From Promethearchaeota archaeon (GTDB lineage Archaea > Asgardarchaeota > Lokiarchaeia > Sigyniarchaeales > SOKP01): a stretch of DNA of 64,000 nt. The stretch is from positions 434,001 to 498,000 of the forward strand of contig JAHPZA010000006.1 in the NCBI GenBank assembly GCA_019058445.1, given 5' to 3'. The notes under the pieces are model-generated. The model was not told the DNA's origin. It did no database searches and saw only the letters and a list, made by a program, of their open reading frames with translations. Below are positions 9,641 through 17,899 of this stretch, piece after piece (the first letter of the stretch is position 1; every line of letters starts with the position of its first letter). Made by a program: the position numbers and the translations under genes.

Positions 9641-10369
9641 TTAAATATGCTCTTCATCAGAATTCTGATTATTAAGGACCTTAAAAGTAAATACTATTCT
9701 TTGAGCAACTGTGATGAAGAGCGCTATAGTGTAAATAATTATTGCTATTAAAAATACAGGGGTAACTGGTATTCCAGTTATAAATGGAATAAATATTGTA
9801 ATAGGAGCACCTAAGAAAAAAAGAGTCAAGAAATAAAACCACATTTCAAAAAGCAAGGCGAATAGTAAAAACAAAATTCTTTCAGCACGCTCCATGAATC
9901 CTACTCCCTTCATATTTACTCCCTCATTTTCTGCTCTTGAACGTGTATAAGAGATCATAATTACTAAAAATAATACAAGATATCCTAATATATAATTTAC
10001 TAGTCCCCCATAAATTAGTCCTAATATAAGTAAAGCATCTGAAATTCGATCTAAATTTGAATCAAGAAAGGCCCCCGCTTGAGTTTCTTTATCCGTTCTT
10101 CTTGCTACCTCTCCATCAAACAAATCAAACGCACCCGCTAATCCCATCAAAAAAGGTACTATCCACGCCAGCCACATTGAAAAGTAAACCCATCCTAGAG
10201 CTATTAAAATTGCAACTGTCAATGAAATTGCAAATCCTATAAAGGTAATTTCATTAGGACTTACCTTATGCTTAATTAAGAATTCCACAGGACGGTCAAT
10301 ATATCTACTATACCTATGTAAAATCTCCTTTTGGCGTATTCTTTTATTTGTGCCTGCTTTCTCATTCAA
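9641..10369 (-). CDS. CDP-alcohol phosphatidyltransferase family membrane protein
   Basis: A 242-residue integral membrane protein with about six transmembrane segments. It carries the complete family motif D-x2-DG-x2-AR-x8-G-x3-D-x3-D as DLFDGEVARRTDKETQAGAF followed by LDSNLDR. In archaea such enzymes join a CDP-activated archaeal lipid to an alcohol such as inositol phosphate, serine or glycerol phosphate to form polar head groups. The substrate cannot be read from the sequence. It lies downstream of trmY in the same direction with a 68-base gap and may share its transcript. Confidence 0.85.
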   Translation of the reverse strand: MNEKAGTNKRIRQKEILHRYSRYIDRPVEFLIKHKVSPNEITFIGFAISLTVAILIALGWVYFSMWLAWIVPFLMGLAGAFDLFDGEVARRTDKETQAGAFLDSNLDRISDALLILGLIYGGLVNYILGYLVLFLVIMISYTRSRAENEGVNMKGVGFMERAERILFLLFALLFEMWFYFLTLFFLGAPITIFIPFITGIPVTPVFLIAIIIYTIALFITVAQRIVFTFKVLNNQNSDEEHI

Positions 10370-10437
10370 TTTCTTTCTATTTCTCTGAGTCTTAATGTAT
10401 GGATTATTATTGTTAAAAGTTGTTTTTTATAAAAAAT

Positions 10438-11040
10438 TTATTGTAGTGGGGTTAATAAGTGCAATTTTATCAATCGAATTACTGAAGAAGCTAAATACGA
10501 GCGATTTCCTAAGCTAAGAATTGGAAGATCACTTGCTAATATTTCTTCTAAGTTCATAATATCACCACTTTGATTTCCTATAATAAAAATTACGTCTTTT
10601 TCTAAAAGGATCGATTTAAGTTTACTAAAAAAATCATTACCCTCTTCATGTAAAATATATTTTTTATAATTCAATTTTAACACTTCTTTTAAGGTTTCAC
10701 GTACTCCTTTTTCCGAAGTTCTTACTACTCTTAAGGGATTATTCCTAAGTTTTTCTTTTGAATTGCGATTTCTGATTAAATCGACAAAGTAATCTGTTAG
10801 TTTTAATTCATTTTTAGGGAATGTTTCAAAATCTAGCACATTTGGATCAAAAAAATACGTCCCTAATTTATCTAAAAATACCCACACTTGTGTATTTTTA
10901 TCAAATTCATTCTCACCTATTAATGCTGCCAATATACAGCGAGAAATTACATCTAATCTCCCTGACGATCCAGGAATATCTTTAATTGTATAATTAGTTA
11001 TGTCTACTGTCTCTGAGTAAATTAAAAAAATTACAGTCAT
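10438..11040 (-). CDS. trmY: tRNA (pseudouridine(54)-N1)-methyltransferase TrmY
   Basis: A 200-residue SPOUT-fold methyltransferase. PGSSGRLDVISRCILAAL near residues 24-41 matches the TrmY N-terminal signature. The C-terminal half has ILHEEGNDF and VIFIIGNQSGD, corresponding to the LHEDGxD and VFxLGDHxG blocks that form the knotted SAM site. TrmY methylates N1 of pseudouridine 54 in archaeal tRNAs, giving m1-Psi in place of ribothymidine. The length matches the family. It probably leads a two-gene unit with the phosphatidyltransferase downstream. Confidence 0.85.
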   Translation of the reverse strand: MTVIFLIYSETVDITNYTIKDIPGSSGRLDVISRCILAALIGENEFDKNTQVWVFLDKLGTYFFDPNVLDFETFPKNELKLTDYFVDLIRNRNSKEKLRNNPLRVVRTSEKGVRETLKEVLKLNYKKYILHEEGNDFFSKLKSILLEKDVIFIIGNQSGDIMNLEEILASDLPILSLGNRSYLASSVIRLIKLHLLTPLQ

Positions 11041-11398
11041 TATGTTTTTAAACCTTATTTCTTAATTGGTTTAATGGACAATTTCTTTTACATATATTCC
11101 TTTTTAAAATTTAAATTATAAAGATTGTTTTTCATTTATTATAAAGGGAAAACCATGAAATTTATAGATCCCAATAGTCATATGTGGTGTATATTTCTCT
11201 AGAACCTAATAAAAACTAATTTTATTAAAAATTCGAAGTATTAATACTTAGATTTATAAATTCTTTCACTCAATACTATAAACGAAAAACAGATAAAGGA
11301 AAATTTATACTGTTTATTTAATAATTAAATAAGAATATATTTTAAATTCTAAAAGATAAATTAATTGTAAAAACATCTTGAATATTAGGAGAAACTGA
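11041..11398. other. Intergenic region with a possible 5' fragment of a metal-dependent hydrolase
   Basis: This is 358 AT-rich bases between divergent trmY and the GTPase gene. On the plus strand an ATG at 11155 opens a 15-codon frame beginning MKFIDPNSHMW. That resembles the first strand of TatD/amidohydrolase-type enzymes (typically IDPHxH), so it may be the 5' remnant of such a gene. TTAGGAG just before 11399 is a good Shine-Dalgarno for the GTPase. The rest shows only promoter-like AT tracts. Confidence 0.3.
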
Positions 11399-11935
11399 AT
11401 GACAATTGATAAATATCTAAAAAAAGAAGCATTTAAAATTGTAATTGCTGGAGATGGCGCAGTTGGTAAAACATCTACGGCAAAAAGACTTGCTGGAACA
11501 TTAGATATTAGCCAAGCATTGAGTATGACTCCTGGAATTGATTTCCAAAGTTTTAAAATTGAAAGTTATGAATCTATTGACTGTCAACTCTGGGACTTAG
11601 GAGGCCAGGACCAGTTTCGAGAGATCCAAGATGATTTCTTTCATGGGGCGACTATAGTAATCTTTATGTTTACAATTGATAGATATAGCTCTTTCATGAA
11701 TCTTAAAAGTTGGTTAGAATTAATTCCTAAAAATGTAGAAATTTCTTATTTTCTCCTTGCAAACAAAATTGATGCCCTAAATCGTGTGGTTGATAGACAA
11801 CATGCTATAGAATTCGCTAATGCTAATAAAATGACATATTATGAGGTTTCTGCTTTAACTGGTAAAGGATTTGATGAGTTTAAGGAAGATCTCTTTAAAA
11901 CCCTTGAATATCTTTATATTGTTAGAAAGGATTAA
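11399..11935 (+). CDS. Ras/Rab-like small GTPase (Asgard type)
   Basis: A 178-residue small GTPase with all G motifs: G1 GDGAVGKT (residues 18-25), G2 Thr in SMTPGIDF, G3 DLGGQ (66-70), G4 NKID (about 125-128) and G5 SAL. The G1 and G3 context resembles Rab/Ran/Rag relatives of the Ras superfamily, which are strongly expanded in Asgard archaea. The protein ends IVRKD with no CaaX or Cys motif, so C-terminal prenylation is unlikely. The glutamine in DLGGQ suggests a conventional GAP-stimulated GTPase. Roadblock proteins at 44-45 kb are candidate partners by analogy with MglA/MglB and Rag/Ragulator. AGGAG precedes the ATG. Confidence 0.92.
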   Translation: MTIDKYLKKEAFKIVIAGDGAVGKTSTAKRLAGTLDISQALSMTPGIDFQSFKIESYESIDCQLWDLGGQDQFREIQDDFFHGATIVIFMFTIDRYSSFMNLKSWLELIPKNVEISYFLLANKIDALNRVVDRQHAIEFANANKMTYYEVSALTGKGFDEFKEDLFKTLEYLYIVRKD

Positions 11936-11959
11936 CAATAAAAATATAAATTTATATTC

Positions 11960-12379
11960 TTAGATCTCATCTGGTTTTAGGTATTCTGTGGCATCCTCTA
12001 ATATACAAGCGTCTTCATCTTCTTCTAAGGCACACATCTCATTATATCGAACTATCAGATAAATAGATAATCCTACAATACTCATCAATAATGTTAGAAT
12101 AACATAGGGAATTCCTGAAGCTTCTCTTTTCTGAAGGTCTCTATTCACTAAATAGGCTAAAAGTATTCCACTTGCAAACCAGATAATAACTATTATTATA
12201 ATAAACAAAAGAGTTGAACCAAAACCGGGAATTTGGTTAAATGGATTATTTTCGGGATATTCCAGTGGTGGAAAATCCTGGTCCTCTTGAAAGATTTGTA
12301 AGATTTTTGGGAATATCATATTGATTACAATATAACAATCAATATTAAAATTAGTTATTCTAATAAAAAATAAGTCCAA
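11960..12379 (-). CDS. Small two-helix membrane protein, hypothetical
   Basis: Up to 139 residues. Two transmembrane segments are visible: STLLFIIIIVIIWFASGILL and IPYVILTLLMSIVGLSIYLI. A short Lys/Arg loop (NRDLQKREAS) lies between them and the C-terminal tail is very acidic (EEDEDACILED). The Met at residue 21 (position 12319, MIFPKILQIF) is an alternative start. This two-helix architecture resembles short archaeal phospholipase D-nuclease-like or zinc-ribbon-lacking membrane proteins, but I do not recognise a family. It is convergent with the GTPase gene. Confidence 0.55.
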   Translation of the reverse strand: MDLFFIRITNFNIDCYIVINMIFPKILQIFQEDQDFPPLEYPENNPFNQIPGFGSTLLFIIIIVIIWFASGILLAYLVNRDLQKREASGIPYVILTLLMSIVGLSIYLIVRYNEMCALEEDEDACILEDATEYLKPDEI

Positions 12380-12438
12380 ATTTATTGGGATTTAAGGAGA
12401 GAAAATATATTTACACGCACACTTAATTTTTCCAAGTA

Positions 12439-14361
12439 TTATTTAAAAAATCTTCTGTCTCTTGCAATATGTTTGAAAATCCACATTACTAAATTCTTCT
12501 TTTGATCGGGGGTCCAACCGCTCCACGTTTCTAAAGTATTATATCCATGATCAACCATTAAATCAGGAAATGGTCCAAGATTAACTTCATTCCAAACGAT
12601 GTTTGCTGTAATAATTGTTCTCCCGTTAGGATCCTCATTGTTAGGAATTTTAATGGTCATAGGGATCTCTTCAAATCTATTTGGGTCGATTTTATACTTT
12701 GAGTCTTTCAAGTCAGCATCCCAATTATCAGGGAGATTTAACTTAATTTGTACCGATGAAGTTGTATTGAGGTAGTTCCGTATTACTAAATTGGTTTTAA
12801 ATTCCCTTCCGGGTTCTGATATCACTCGAATCGGCTTAAAACTTATCCAATTAGGGTCAAAACCCATGTTTGGGTCATCTTGAGCAACTATCTCAGCTAC
12901 AATCGACTCATATTCCGATACATATTTCTTATATTCTTCTAAAAGCTCTCGATTTACTTTAATGATTCCATAATGGCTAATCGCTAAATATTCCGGATTG
13001 CATTTTAATAAAATATCAGCACATTTCATGTGTCCTACATTTTCACCCAATCGACAATAGTTTATACAATTCATATTATTAAATCTATTTTCCCAGAGTA
13101 ACTGCGCAATACTGTCTCCTGTCCAAAAAACACTCTTTCCGTCAACCTTACCAAACATTCCCATATGATATTCAGTTTGACCCGGAAAATGAAAAATCTG
13201 AAATTCATACTCATCCCACTTTAAAACTTCCCCTTCTTTTAACACTCGGTCCACCTTGATTGGAGTCTCTGTAAGGCATCCAATTCTATAATGGGTTGGG
13301 TTTTCTAATACGTCTACAATGTTTTCAAAAGCGTATATTTTTATGCCTCGTTTTTGCAATAGATCAAAGCCCGCAGTGTGATCATCATGATAATGTGTAG
13401 GAATTACAAAATCAATGTGTTTAATACCATTTTCCTCTAAAAGTTTATTTAATTGAGCTTCTGTATATCCAAAAAAACTACATCCCGCAAAATCAATAAG
13501 AATACAATTCTCATGGCTTCCCTTAAGAATATAGGGAGGGCTAAATCCTTTATGTAGAATACTGGGAAAATATTCTTCAAGATCTACCATTGGAATTCCT
13601 ATTTGCTCATGTTCTTCAGTGAAAATATATTCAATGCTGGCATTTCTCGTGGCAAAAATATTCCTTGCACGTTCAAATCTGGCGGTTAAAGCTTTAATTT
13701 CACTTCTAGGGTCCTTAACTAGATCTCCATGAGAGGGTAAAAGCATATCAGGTTGATTATCCAAAAGTTTTTTAAACGATTCAAAAGACCGGACAATACC
13801 ATTTTCTCCATTATCATTATAAATATATTCTAAATCATAATAAGTTATTACCTTCCCTCCTGAATGAATCAAATCCCCAGTAAACGCCAACTTTTTACCT
13901 TCAATCTCTAATAAATAAGAAATACTGCCCGTCGTATGCCCGGCTGTTTCGAGTATCTTCAATTTGTAAGGTCCAAATTCAAAAATATCGCCTTCCTTAA
14001 ATGTTTGCTCTAAAGGGATGTTATACGTTGATGTGAAAAATGTTGGCTTGAAAAAGTATATGTCGTAATATGATTTTTTTTTCCAGAAATCCTCTGCTAC
14101 TGAAAATAACTTTTTTTCTACATCAGGAGCAGTAATTTTTATATTGTATTCTAATGCTTTTTTATCGCCATAACATTGATCTCTATGGTAATGGGTATGA
14201 AGGATATATTCCACGTTGTCGACGCCTATTTCTGATAAATGATTGAGTACATCTCCAGAGCCAAAATCTATAAGAATCGCACTTTCTCCACTTTTAATAG
14301 CATATACATTGACATAATCAGCAAATTTGTACACATCTTTAAAAATTTCAGTAAAAGACAT
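12439..14361 (-). CDS. Tandem metallo-beta-lactamase-fold protein with C-terminal NEW3-like domain
   Basis: A 640-residue protein with two MBL domains in series. The first (about 1-215) has HTHYHRDQ, a variant HxHxDH where the last His is Gln, then AGHTTGS and FTGDLIHSGG. The second (about 255-480) has the complete THYHDDH, FPGQTEYHMGMFG and WTGDS. A beta-rich tail (about 520-610, REFKTNLVIRNYLNT and ADLKDSKYKIDPN) resembles NEW3/Ig-like alpha-galactosidase-associated domains. The second centre should bind two metals and hydrolyse an ester, thioester or lactone. The first is probably impaired or structural. The substrate is unknown. No signal peptide is seen. Confidence 0.75.
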   Translation of the reverse strand: MSFTEIFKDVYKFADYVNVYAIKSGESAILIDFGSGDVLNHLSEIGVDNVEYILHTHYHRDQCYGDKKALEYNIKITAPDVEKKLFSVAEDFWKKKSYYDIYFFKPTFFTSTYNIPLEQTFKEGDIFEFGPYKLKILETAGHTTGSISYLLEIEGKKLAFTGDLIHSGGKVITYYDLEYIYNDNGENGIVRSFESFKKLLDNQPDMLLPSHGDLVKDPRSEIKALTARFERARNIFATRNASIEYIFTEEHEQIGIPMVDLEEYFPSILHKGFSPPYILKGSHENCILIDFAGCSFFGYTEAQLNKLLEENGIKHIDFVIPTHYHDDHTAGFDLLQKRGIKIYAFENIVDVLENPTHYRIGCLTETPIKVDRVLKEGEVLKWDEYEFQIFHFPGQTEYHMGMFGKVDGKSVFWTGDSIAQLLWENRFNNMNCINYCRLGENVGHMKCADILLKCNPEYLAISHYGIIKVNRELLEEYKKYVSEYESIVAEIVAQDDPNMGFDPNWISFKPIRVISEPGREFKTNLVIRNYLNTTSSVQIKLNLPDNWDADLKDSKYKIDPNRFEEIPMTIKIPNNEDPNGRTIITANIVWNEVNLGPFPDLMVDHGYNTLETWSGWTPDQKKNLVMWIFKHIARDRRFFK

Positions 14362-14798
14362 TTTATCACGTTAATTTCTTAAATTACTCTACTTTTTTCC
14401 TAAAAAAAATTAAATTGATAATGATAAATTAGTTAGATTGTAAAATAAAACTTTTTAATTATCCATCAACAACCTCAAAATCTTTAGTAATTCTCAATTT
14501 TATTGCACTTAAATAAAATTAAAACAAAAAATCCTATAATCACTTTTTAATGTACTGAATTTTCTGGGTATACAGAAATATAAAAAGGCAATATTACTTA
14601 TTCTAGTTTATTAGATATTCATATTAATTTTCTTTGGGTTAATCACAGATGTTCCAGATAAAACAGCAATTCTTCTCCTAAATATTTAATATCAGTGTCA
14701 AATTTTGTAAACCTTACTATTATTTGCTTGAATCTTCTCAAAGAATTTTTAAGCTAAATTAAAAAAAATAATTAAAATTTATAAAGTAAAATCTCTTC
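14362..14798. other. Intergenic region with a short protein-like reverse-strand frame
   Basis: This is 437 AT-rich bases. On the minus strand a frame from TTG 14741 to a TGA at 14643-14645 (32 residues) contains FTKFDTDIKYLGEELLFYL, which reads like protein but lacks a good start and has no match here that I can identify. It may be a decayed gene downstream of the STAS-like gene. The remainder is probably the promoter of the MBL gene and transcription-end sequence. No RNA gene was recognised. Confidence 0.25.
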
Positions 14799-15161
14799 TT
14801 ATTGGGCTAACCAGGCTAGTGCTTCTTCTCTTGAATTAAATCCTTTAATTTGGCTTTTTCTAAATTTATTTACCAAATTAAGAAGAATTGTTTTAGCTTT
14901 ATTTAATCCCACAACTGCAGTTTTTAGATCATATTCATGAGTTTTTGCATCCAAATCTTTAAAAGCGTGATATGTACTCGAAGTTAAGTAAGTGTTGGTT
15001 AAATCCGTCAACGAGAGCACGCTATTGGGTTCTTTGTTTTCATAATATTTATAACCTCCTGCAATCAATTCTTTGATTTGATCATTATTTAGTCCACTAC
15101 AGTCCATTATTAGAATTTGTTTTCCCCTTTCAGTTTTCCAATAAATTCTATCCCCAGTCAT
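14799..15161 (-). CDS. STAS/SpoIIAA-like domain protein
   Basis: A 120-residue single-domain protein. The layout fits the SpoIIAA-like (STAS/SEC14) family: an N-terminal strand pair (RIYWKTERGKQILIMDCSGL), then SVLSLTDLTNTY, TAVVGLNKAK and the characteristic end SREEALAWLA. Members are small cytosolic proteins that bind hydrophobic or nucleotide ligands, and their biological roles are mostly unknown. It lies about 350 bases upstream of, and divergent from, the peptide cluster at 15.5 kb. Nothing ties it firmly to that cluster, but it shares the intergenic region. Confidence 0.6.
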   Translation of the reverse strand: MTGDRIYWKTERGKQILIMDCSGLNNDQIKELIAGGYKYYENKEPNSVLSLTDLTNTYLTSSTYHAFKDLDAKTHEYDLKTAVVGLNKAKTILLNLVNKFRKSQIKGFNSREEALAWLAQ

Positions 15162-15336
15162 ACTTTAATTATCAAAGATATCTTATATAAATTTAATGAA
15201 AAGAATAAACCAAGGAAAGCTCTATATATTCTCTTCAGCTAATTAATCGCTATAATATAGCTTTGGAATTTTGGAAAAATAACATGATTTATATTTAACA
15301 TTTATGTCTATAAAATACATTTTCATACTTTTATCT

Positions 15337-15468
15337 AATTTTTTCATACCGGATTTGTGAGGAAATTTATTACCGATAGTTTATTTAAATATAGATATTT
15401 AACCAATTCATCATATTTATTCGGAATTTTTTCATACTATTGTTTATTACCGAGAAATTTAAATATAG
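15337..15468 (+). promoter_or_regulatory. Duplicated three-block promoter/operator module upstream of the peptide gene
   Basis: Three blocks occur twice in the same order: AATTTTTTCATAC (15337-15349 and 15425-15437), TTTATTACCGA (15366-15376 and 15443-15453) and TTTAAATATAG (15384-15394 and 15458-15468). The third block is a good archaeal TATA box. Spacings differ between copies (16 and 7 bases against 5 and 4). The downstream copy places a start site near 15490, about 20 bases before the peptide ATG. Exact conservation of the blocks with variable spacers suggests a TATA box plus bound regulator sites. The 348-base gap (15162-15509) otherwise shows only AT tracts. Confidence 0.6.
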
Positions 15469-15509
15469 GTAGGGGATAATATTCATAACTAATCAAAAAA
15501 TTGATTATT

Positions 15510-15638
15510 ATGAAAATCGAAAAGAAAGAAAAAATTACAAGTGCCGGCTGCAAATGTGGCGGGGACTGCATCTCAACCAGCTGTAAGTGTGGAGGAGATT
15601 GCATTTCAATAAGCTGCAAATGCGGTGGCGATTGCTAA
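15510..15638 (+). CDS. Cys-rich repeat peptide, candidate RiPP precursor
   Basis: A 42-residue peptide: a charged leader (MKIEKKEKITSAG) followed by three copies of CKCGGDC separated by ISTS and ISIS, an 11-residue period. The peptide ends exactly at the last Cys. All three copies encode the same heptapeptide with different codons (for example TGC AAA TGT, TGT AAG TGT and TGC AAA TGC), so selection is on the protein. A PqqD-radical SAM-SPASM gene follows 87 bases later, the classic context for a precursor whose Cys residues become thioether cross-linked. The alternative is an unmodified metal-binding peptide. It has its own promoter module and a T-run terminator, which would allow excess expression over the enzyme. 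Confidence 0.85.
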   Translation: MKIEKKEKITSAGCKCGGDCISTSCKCGGDCISISCKCGGDC

Positions 15639-15656
15639 ACCTCTAAAAATCTTTCA

Positions 15657-15667
15657 TTTTTTTTTTT
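15657..15667 (+). terminator. T-run terminator after the peptide gene
   Basis: Eleven consecutive T residues start 18 bases after the peptide stop codon. Archaeal RNA polymerase terminates at such U-tracts without needing a hairpin. Partial termination here would give more precursor than enzyme mRNA. A second TATA-like sequence (TTTATAATAT) lies between this run and the maturase ATG. Confidence 0.5.
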
Positions 15668-15725
15668 TAAAACTTTATCATTTATAATATCACAATTTTA
15701 ATAAATTCAAACCTTATTTTCATCA

Positions 15726-16985
15726 ATGAATCTCAAAGATATTCCATCCATACCCCATTATATTGTTTTAAGAAGATATGAAGAAATTAATATCTTTGAT
15801 TTGAAAAATGACGAGTCTTTTGTTATCGATGATGAGGCTTATTCAGTCTTAAAGCTTATAAATGGGATTGTTTCTGTTGAAAATCTTCTTGGCAATTATC
15901 CAGAAAAAAAGAGACAAGAAGTTAGAGAAGCGTTAAATGATTTTCATGAATTAAATATTGTCAAGTTAAATTCTAATAGTATGCCAGAAAAATCAACAGG
16001 AATAATAGATCCTATTAAATTACCTGAAAAGAATATTTTTAATCCCCCGTACTTAAAGAATCTAATGATTAACATCACTGAAAAATGTAATTTAACTTGT
16101 AAACACTGCTATATTACTAATAAAAATCCTACAGATTTTCCTTTTGATAAATTAAAAGAAATAATAAAAGAATTTTATGAACTCCAAGGAATTAAATTAG
16201 TATTAACGGGAGGAGAACCATTATTATATTCCAGTTTGATAGAATTATTACGATATCTTAAGGATATACCCCTAATAAAAGTACTACTATCAAACGGAGT
16301 TTTAATAAAAGATAATCCTGAACTTATTGACCTATTAAGGGATAATTACTTTGAAGTTTTTGTAAGTATCGATGGATTAAAAGGGACTCATAATGATTTT
16401 AGAGATGCCAATTGCTTTCAAGATTCAATAGATGGAATAAAGACCTTGTTAAAAGAAGGGATAACAGTGTCAGTCAATACAATGGTTCATAAACAAAACC
16501 TTAATGAGTTTGATGAGATGTATAATTTATTTAAATCATTAGAACACATCAAAAATTGGTCAATAGACGTTCCCACCTTCGATATAACAACCCCTAAATC
16601 GATTCGAGATAAATATGAAATAACGGCAGAACAAGGGGGTGCAATTTTGAGAGATTATGGATGGGGTGAATATCATAGTTCAGAAAGTTATGATTTTGCC
16701 TGTGGACCTAATATTATGGCTATTGATGTGCTTGGTGTTGTTACCAAATGTGGTTTCTTCTATAATGAGAATATAGGGAATGTGTTTGAACTGGGCCTTA
16801 AAAAGAGCTGGGAGTTAATTCAGAAGAATTTGAATTGGAGGATCCCGGAATTAGAATGTAACAAACTGGATTGTGAATATCTTGAAGCATGTCGTGGAGG
16901 TTGTAGATATCGAGCATATCAAGCAACAGGAAATATGTGTGGAATAGATTCATTTAAATGTGCGCAATTTGGAAGATTAAATTAA
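15726..16985 (+). CDS. PqqD-radical SAM-SPASM peptide maturase
   Basis: A 419-residue protein. Residues 1-85 form a PqqD-like recognition element (FVIDDEAYSVLKLINGIVSV and later LLGNYPEKKRQEV). Residues 110-310 are a radical SAM core with C121-x3-C125-x2-C128 in EKCNLTCKHCYI and the LTGGEPLLY motif. The C-terminal SPASM domain has about nine Cys, including ACGPN, TKCGFF, ECNKLDCEYLEACRGGC and NMC/FKC, enough for two auxiliary 4Fe-4S clusters. Such enzymes bind a precursor leader through the PqqD domain and form thioether or C-C bonds on the core. The adjacent triple-repeat Cys peptide is the obvious substrate. The reaction type is inferred. Confidence 0.9.
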   Translation: MNLKDIPSIPHYIVLRRYEEINIFDLKNDESFVIDDEAYSVLKLINGIVSVENLLGNYPEKKRQEVREALNDFHELNIVKLNSNSMPEKSTGIIDPIKLPEKNIFNPPYLKNLMINITEKCNLTCKHCYITNKNPTDFPFDKLKEIIKEFYELQGIKLVLTGGEPLLYSSLIELLRYLKDIPLIKVLLSNGVLIKDNPELIDLLRDNYFEVFVSIDGLKGTHNDFRDANCFQDSIDGIKTLLKEGITVSVNTMVHKQNLNEFDEMYNLFKSLEHIKNWSIDVPTFDITTPKSIRDKYEITAEQGGAILRDYGWGEYHSSESYDFACGPNIMAIDVLGVVTKCGFFYNENIGNVFELGLKKSWELIQKNLNWRIPELECNKLDCEYLEACRGGCRYRAYQATGNMCGIDSFKCAQFGRLN

Positions 16986-17058
16986 TGAAATTAAAAAAGA
17001 AAATTAATTTTAAAATAATTAAACAAAATAGAAATAAAATTCTTAATAGGTGTATATT

Positions 17059-17304
17059 ATGGCTAAAAAACATGAAATTTTAAGAACGGAAGCAGATATT
17101 AGCCCTCTTAACCGTCAGTTAATCAACCATGTATGTCATAAATGTAATTTTTATCATGAAGAACAAGAATATTGGGAAAGAGAGTATGAATGCGCTGCTT
17201 ATAAATTTATTCGTCAGTTAGTTGAAGAAAAAAAAATTACAATTGACCAAATCGATGATATTTTTACCAAGGTTGATTTAAATCCCGAAAGAGACTTAAG
17301 ATAG
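17059..17304 (+). CDS. Small Cys-containing protein of the peptide cluster
   Basis: An 81-residue protein. AGGTG at 17048-17052 sits 6 bases before ATG 17059, so this start is preferred over the GTG at 17050. It has HVCHKCNFYHEE, a CxxC plus His, and a third Cys in EYECAAYKF, then a helical acidic tail. It could bind zinc or iron, or act as a partner or carrier for the maturase. It lies 74 bases after the radical SAM gene on the same strand and is probably co-transcribed. I do not recognise the family. Confidence 0.65.
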   Translation: MAKKHEILRTEADISPLNRQLINHVCHKCNFYHEEQEYWEREYECAAYKFIRQLVEEKKITIDQIDDIFTKVDLNPERDLR

Positions 17305-17362
17305 CCTCTAAATCTTTTAAATAGAAATTAAAAAAAAAAAATAAATGATTTTTTTCTCCCAG

Positions 17363-17794
17363 TTATTGTAAATTCTGCACGAGTTCCTCAAATTTTTTAA
17401 TGGCGCCATCATTCTCTCTTTCGACACATCCAATATCCCCGATGTGTTCCAACTGTGGAAATCTTTTTTGAATTCCACTACATGCCTTTTTCCACATATC
17501 AGGCCCTCCTGATGTCCCAAAGCAAATTAATTTCTTATTTTGAATATTTTGCTTTTTAATAACTTTTAAAAGACTTTTTAATGTACGTGCGGGTGCCATC
17601 GCATGAGTACATGATCCAAAGACGAGTAAATCATATGGATCAAAAAAACTGTCATTGCTCTGGATTTGAGATTTAATATCTTTGTCTCGATACATGTCCA
17701 CTTCATGGCCATTTTTCTGAAGAACTTCCCCCATTTTATTGGCTAATTGTTCAGTATTTCCTGACTTAGTATTATAAATTATAATTGATTTCAT
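17363..17794 (-). CDS. Flavodoxin family protein
   Basis: A 143-residue flavodoxin fold. IIIYNTKSGNTEQLANKM at residues 4-21 is the phosphate-binding loop for FMN. LLVFGSCTHAMAPA and LICFGTSGGPDMWKK supply the later isoalloxazine loops. The length is that of a short-chain flavodoxin. It would carry electrons at low potential. It is convergent with the peptide cluster, so co-regulation is not shown, although radical SAM enzymes need such an electron donor and the proximity is suggestive. Confidence 0.85.
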   Translation of the reverse strand: MKSIIIYNTKSGNTEQLANKMGEVLQKNGHEVDMYRDKDIKSQIQSNDSFFDPYDLLVFGSCTHAMAPARTLKSLLKVIKKQNIQNKKLICFGTSGGPDMWKKACSGIQKRFPQLEHIGDIGCVERENDGAIKKFEELVQNLQ

Positions 17795-17899
17795 AATATC
17801 TAACTTATACTCTTTTCTATTAAGATTTTACTATATATATTTTATATTTTATCACATTAATATTCTAAATAGATGAGTTAAATATGAAATAGAATAATT

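Noticed and set aside
15437..15619. 60-codon frame on the minus strand over the peptide gene (repetitive IEMQSPPHLQ)
   Set aside because: Its repeats are the reverse-strand shadow of the CKCGGDC codons. The plus frame shows codon-level conservation with synonymous change and has a promoter and maturase context.
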